In this document: positions 15,652-17,058 of the stretch, one piece after another
How the letters are laid out: each line of letters starts with the position of its first letter
Position numbering within the stretch: the stretch's first letter is position 1
NCBI GenBank assembly: GCA_003235785.1
Contig: QJYE01000338.1
Coordinates: forward strand, 1-17,058
DNA length: 17,058 nt
From: Nitrospirota bacterium
GTDB taxonomy: Bacteria; Nitrospirota; Nitrospiria; Nitrospirales; UBA8639
Direction: 5' to 3'
Position numbers and translations under genes: made by a program
Notes under the pieces: generated by a model
Databases searched by the model: none
What the model was told of the DNA's origin: nothing
Seen by the model: the letters and a program-made list of their open reading frames with translations, nothing else

Positions 15652-16497
15652 ATGCGACAAAGACCAGGAACCCTTCTCAGGGCGGAAATAACCAAGGGAA
15701 CATTTCTTCCCTTTATCGGGGCCTATGATGTCTTTTCTGCTTCGGTTGCAGCCCAGTATTATAACGGATTATTTTTAAGCGGATTTAGTTTTGCGGCCAG
15801 TTTTTATGGGCTACCGGATATCGGCTTTATTTGTTGGACAGATTTGGTAGCTTTTGCTCAACGGGTGCGAACCGTGTTGCCACATCATCACCTGTTGATC
15901 GATATCGATGATGGGTTCGGGGATAGTGAAATTGCCTGTCACGTCGTCTCTCTTCTTGAAGCTGCGGGGGCATCCGGGGTCATAATGGAAGATCAAAAAC
16001 GGCCTCGACGGTGTGGCCATTTTCCAGGAAAACAACTCCTGGAATTAGATGAATATCTCGTGAAACTCACTCGTGTGTTGGCCACTCGACAAAACCTCGT
16101 CGTCATTGCCAGAACAGATGCCTCGGACCCTGACGAGCGGATGCGGAGAGCCAAGGCGTTTTCGGATTGTGGGGCAGATGCCATCCTGGTCGAAGCGTTG
16201 CCAGATTTAGGAATAGTCAAACAGATCAAGGATACTATTAGATGTCCCATCATGGTTAATCAGATCGCCGGGGGAAAATCCCCCTCCTGGAGTTTTGACG
16301 ATTTGGAGAAAGGGGGGGTCTCTCTCGTAAATTATAGTACGCCCTGTTTATTCGGGGCTCAAACCGGTATGGAACAAACATTGAGTCAGTTCAAAGATGC
16401 CGGTGGCCGACTCCCAAATGGAAAAAGCGGTGCGAGTCCCTTGGCATCCTGTACCAACCTCCTGTACGAAAACATGAAACGACGGGATCTGCGTTAG
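15652..16497 (+). CDS. Isocitrate lyase/PEP mutase superfamily enzyme (C-C lyase or oxaloacetate hydrolase-like)
   Basis: A 281-residue alpha/beta-barrel enzyme. I start it at the ATG at 15652 because AAGGAAG lies about eight bases upstream and the protein then begins at the usual family position. An upstream ATG (15553) adds 33 residues without family character. The Mg2+ site is LLIDIDDGFGD (Asp84, Asp86). The flexible loop is EDQKRPRRCGH (113-123) with Cys121 as catalytic Cys. IARTDASDP and NQIAGGKSP are typical later motifs. RRCGH marks a lyase or hydrolase that cuts C-C bonds (methylisocitrate lyase, dimethylmalate lyase, oxaloacetate acetylhydrolase), not phosphoenolpyruvate mutase, which has EDK followed by an NS pair. 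After Tyr228 it has Ser229 where PrpB has Pro; a Ser near here has been used as an oxaloacetate-hydrolase marker. It lies within the NRPS cluster, 244 bp after one NRPS and 37 bp before the next, so a precursor-supplying role is likely. Confidence 0.88.
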   Translation: MRQRPGTLLRAEITKGTFLPFIGAYDVFSASVAAQYYNGLFLSGFSFAASFYGLPDIGFICWTDLVAFAQRVRTVLPHHHLLIDIDDGFGDSEIACHVVSLLEAAGASGVIMEDQKRPRRCGHFPGKQLLELDEYLVKLTRVLATRQNLVVIARTDASDPDERMRRAKAFSDCGADAILVEALPDLGIVKQIKDTIRCPIMVNQIAGGKSPSWSFDDLEKGGVSLVNYSTPCLFGAQTGMEQTLSQFKDAGGRLPNGKSGASPLASCTNLLYENMKRRDLR

Positions 16498-16534
16498 CAC
16501 ATGCTCCAGATGTTCCTACCCGTCACCATCCCCC

Positions 16535-17058
16535 ATGTCGACCAATATTGAGCACACACAGGCCAAGCAACAATGGCTTGCCCAGCGACTGAAACATTTC
16601 AATACACAGCCATTCTCCCTTGGAATTACTCCACAGCCTCGTCCCCCAACTCTTCCGCTCTCCTTTGCCCAGCAACGCCTGTGGTTTTTAGAGCAATGGG
16701 AGCCCGGAGGCACGACCTATCTGTTGCCCTATGCCTGGCGACTCCGTGGGCCTTTAGACGTGGCGGCCCTCGAGGCCGGCTTGACCGCCTTGGTGGCCAG
16801 ACACGAAAGCCTGCGCACATCCTTTGCGCTGGTCGACGGGCACCCCGTGCAAGTCATTGCCCCCGCCGCTCCGGTCTCCCTGCCACTTCAGGACCTCACA
16901 GGCCTTTCTGCACCAACATGCGAGGCCGAGGTGCAACGCTTCATCGATGAAGACGCCCAGCAAGCCTTTGACCTCACCACCAGTCCCCTGTGGCGCGCCC
17001 ACCTCCTTCGCCTGGGGCCTGAGGAGCATGCGTTCTTCCTCACCTTGCACCACATCAT
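16535..17058 (+). CDS. Second NRPS, N-terminal condensation domain only (runs off the right edge)
   Basis: From the ATG at 16535 the frame stays open to the end of the window (174 complete codons). Residues 1-35 include a basic helix-like stretch, AKQQWLAQRLKHF, of the kind that often precedes N-terminal C domains or serves as docking element. The C domain then starts with LPLSFAQQRLWFLEQWEPGG (C1 core) and continues with ARHESLRTSF (C2 core). The last bases encode HHI, the beginning of the HHxxxDG active-site motif. The C domain would accept the chain from PCP3 of the upstream NRPS. The sequence here looks more GC-rich than the preceding genes, which may reflect a separate origin. No clear Shine-Dalgarno precedes the ATG; other nearby ATGs are out of frame. 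The domains beyond the first C domain are unknown. Confidence 0.88.
   Translation, partial: MSTNIEHTQAKQQWLAQRLKHFNTQPFSLGITPQPRPPTLPLSFAQQRLWFLEQWEPGGTTYLLPYAWRLRGPLDVAALEAGLTALVARHESLRTSFALVDGHPVQVIAPAAPVSLPLQDLTGLSAPTCEAEVQRFIDEDAQQAFDLTTSPLWRAHLLRLGPEEHAFFLTLHHI

Noticed and set aside
6970..16497. Phosphonate biosynthesis (PEP mutase plus a ThDP phosphonopyruvate decarboxylase)
   Set aside because: The pairing of a PEP-mutase-family gene with a ThDP enzyme is tempting. The lyase has EDQKRPRRCGH rather than the PepM motif with EDK and NS, and the ThDP enzyme is a 541-residue three-domain OXC-type protein, longer than phosphonopyruvate decarboxylase.
1..17058. CRISPR arrays, transposase genes, rRNA, phage genes
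   Set aside because: No regularly spaced repeats, no transposase or integrase reading frames, and no rRNA-like segments were seen on either strand.

Overview
The window holds two unlike halves. Bases 1 to about 3080 carry ordinary housekeeping genes and a tRNA. Bases 4434 to the end carry one co-directional, probably single-operon, nonribosomal peptide synthetase (NRPS) cluster that continues past the right edge. The genes are bacterial, of moderate GC, with Shine-Dalgarno sequences at some starts and sigma-70-type promoters at the tRNA. The phylum cannot be fixed from the sequence. A Nitrospirota-like bacterium would fit the overall gene style, but that is only an impression.

Left part, minus strand: a HAD-IB type phosphatase, queE (7-carboxy-7-deazaguanine synthase) and the N-terminal 387 residues of pepA (leucyl aminopeptidase) lie in that transcriptional order with gaps of 90 and 64 bp. 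A near-consensus promoter in front of the HAD gene shares its -35 hexamer, on the opposite strand, with an equally good promoter for tRNA-Leu(GAG) at 2776-2859. The 3' end of the tRNA plus 12 flanking bases recurs, slightly degenerate, about 210 bp downstream (3049-3082). This is the layout left by site-specific integration at a tRNA gene. After it come a structured non-coding stretch, a stand-alone SAM methyltransferase (3397-4044) and a 389-bp gap that leads into the cluster.

Right part, plus strand: (1) an MbtH domain fused through a polyproline linker to an unknown C-terminal domain; (2) an acyl-AMP ligase of the Pcs60/AAE3 (oxalyl-CoA synthetase) type fused to a peptidyl carrier protein (PCP); (3) a thiamine-diphosphate (ThDP) enzyme of the oxalyl-CoA decarboxylase / 2-hydroxyacyl-CoA lyase type whose usual catalytic Glu is Gln; (4) a 2253-residue NRPS, C-A-PCP-PCP-C-A-PCP, with A-domain codes read by eye as Thr-like and Pro-like; (5) an isocitrate lyase/PEP mutase superfamily enzyme with an RRCGH motif; (6) the start of a second NRPS with an N-terminal C domain.

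The most interesting reading is that genes 2, 3 and 5 form a C2/C1 starter-unit pathway. A superfamily member (oxaloacetate hydrolase-like) would make oxalate, the ligase-PCP would load it as oxalyl-S-PCP, and the ThDP enzyme would decarboxylate it on the carrier, giving a formyl or acyloin-extended starter that the first C domain joins to the Thr-like residue. Each family assignment is supported by motifs. The combined pathway is inference, and the Glu-to-Gln change is its main tension. No thioesterase, epimerase or transporter is visible inside the window.
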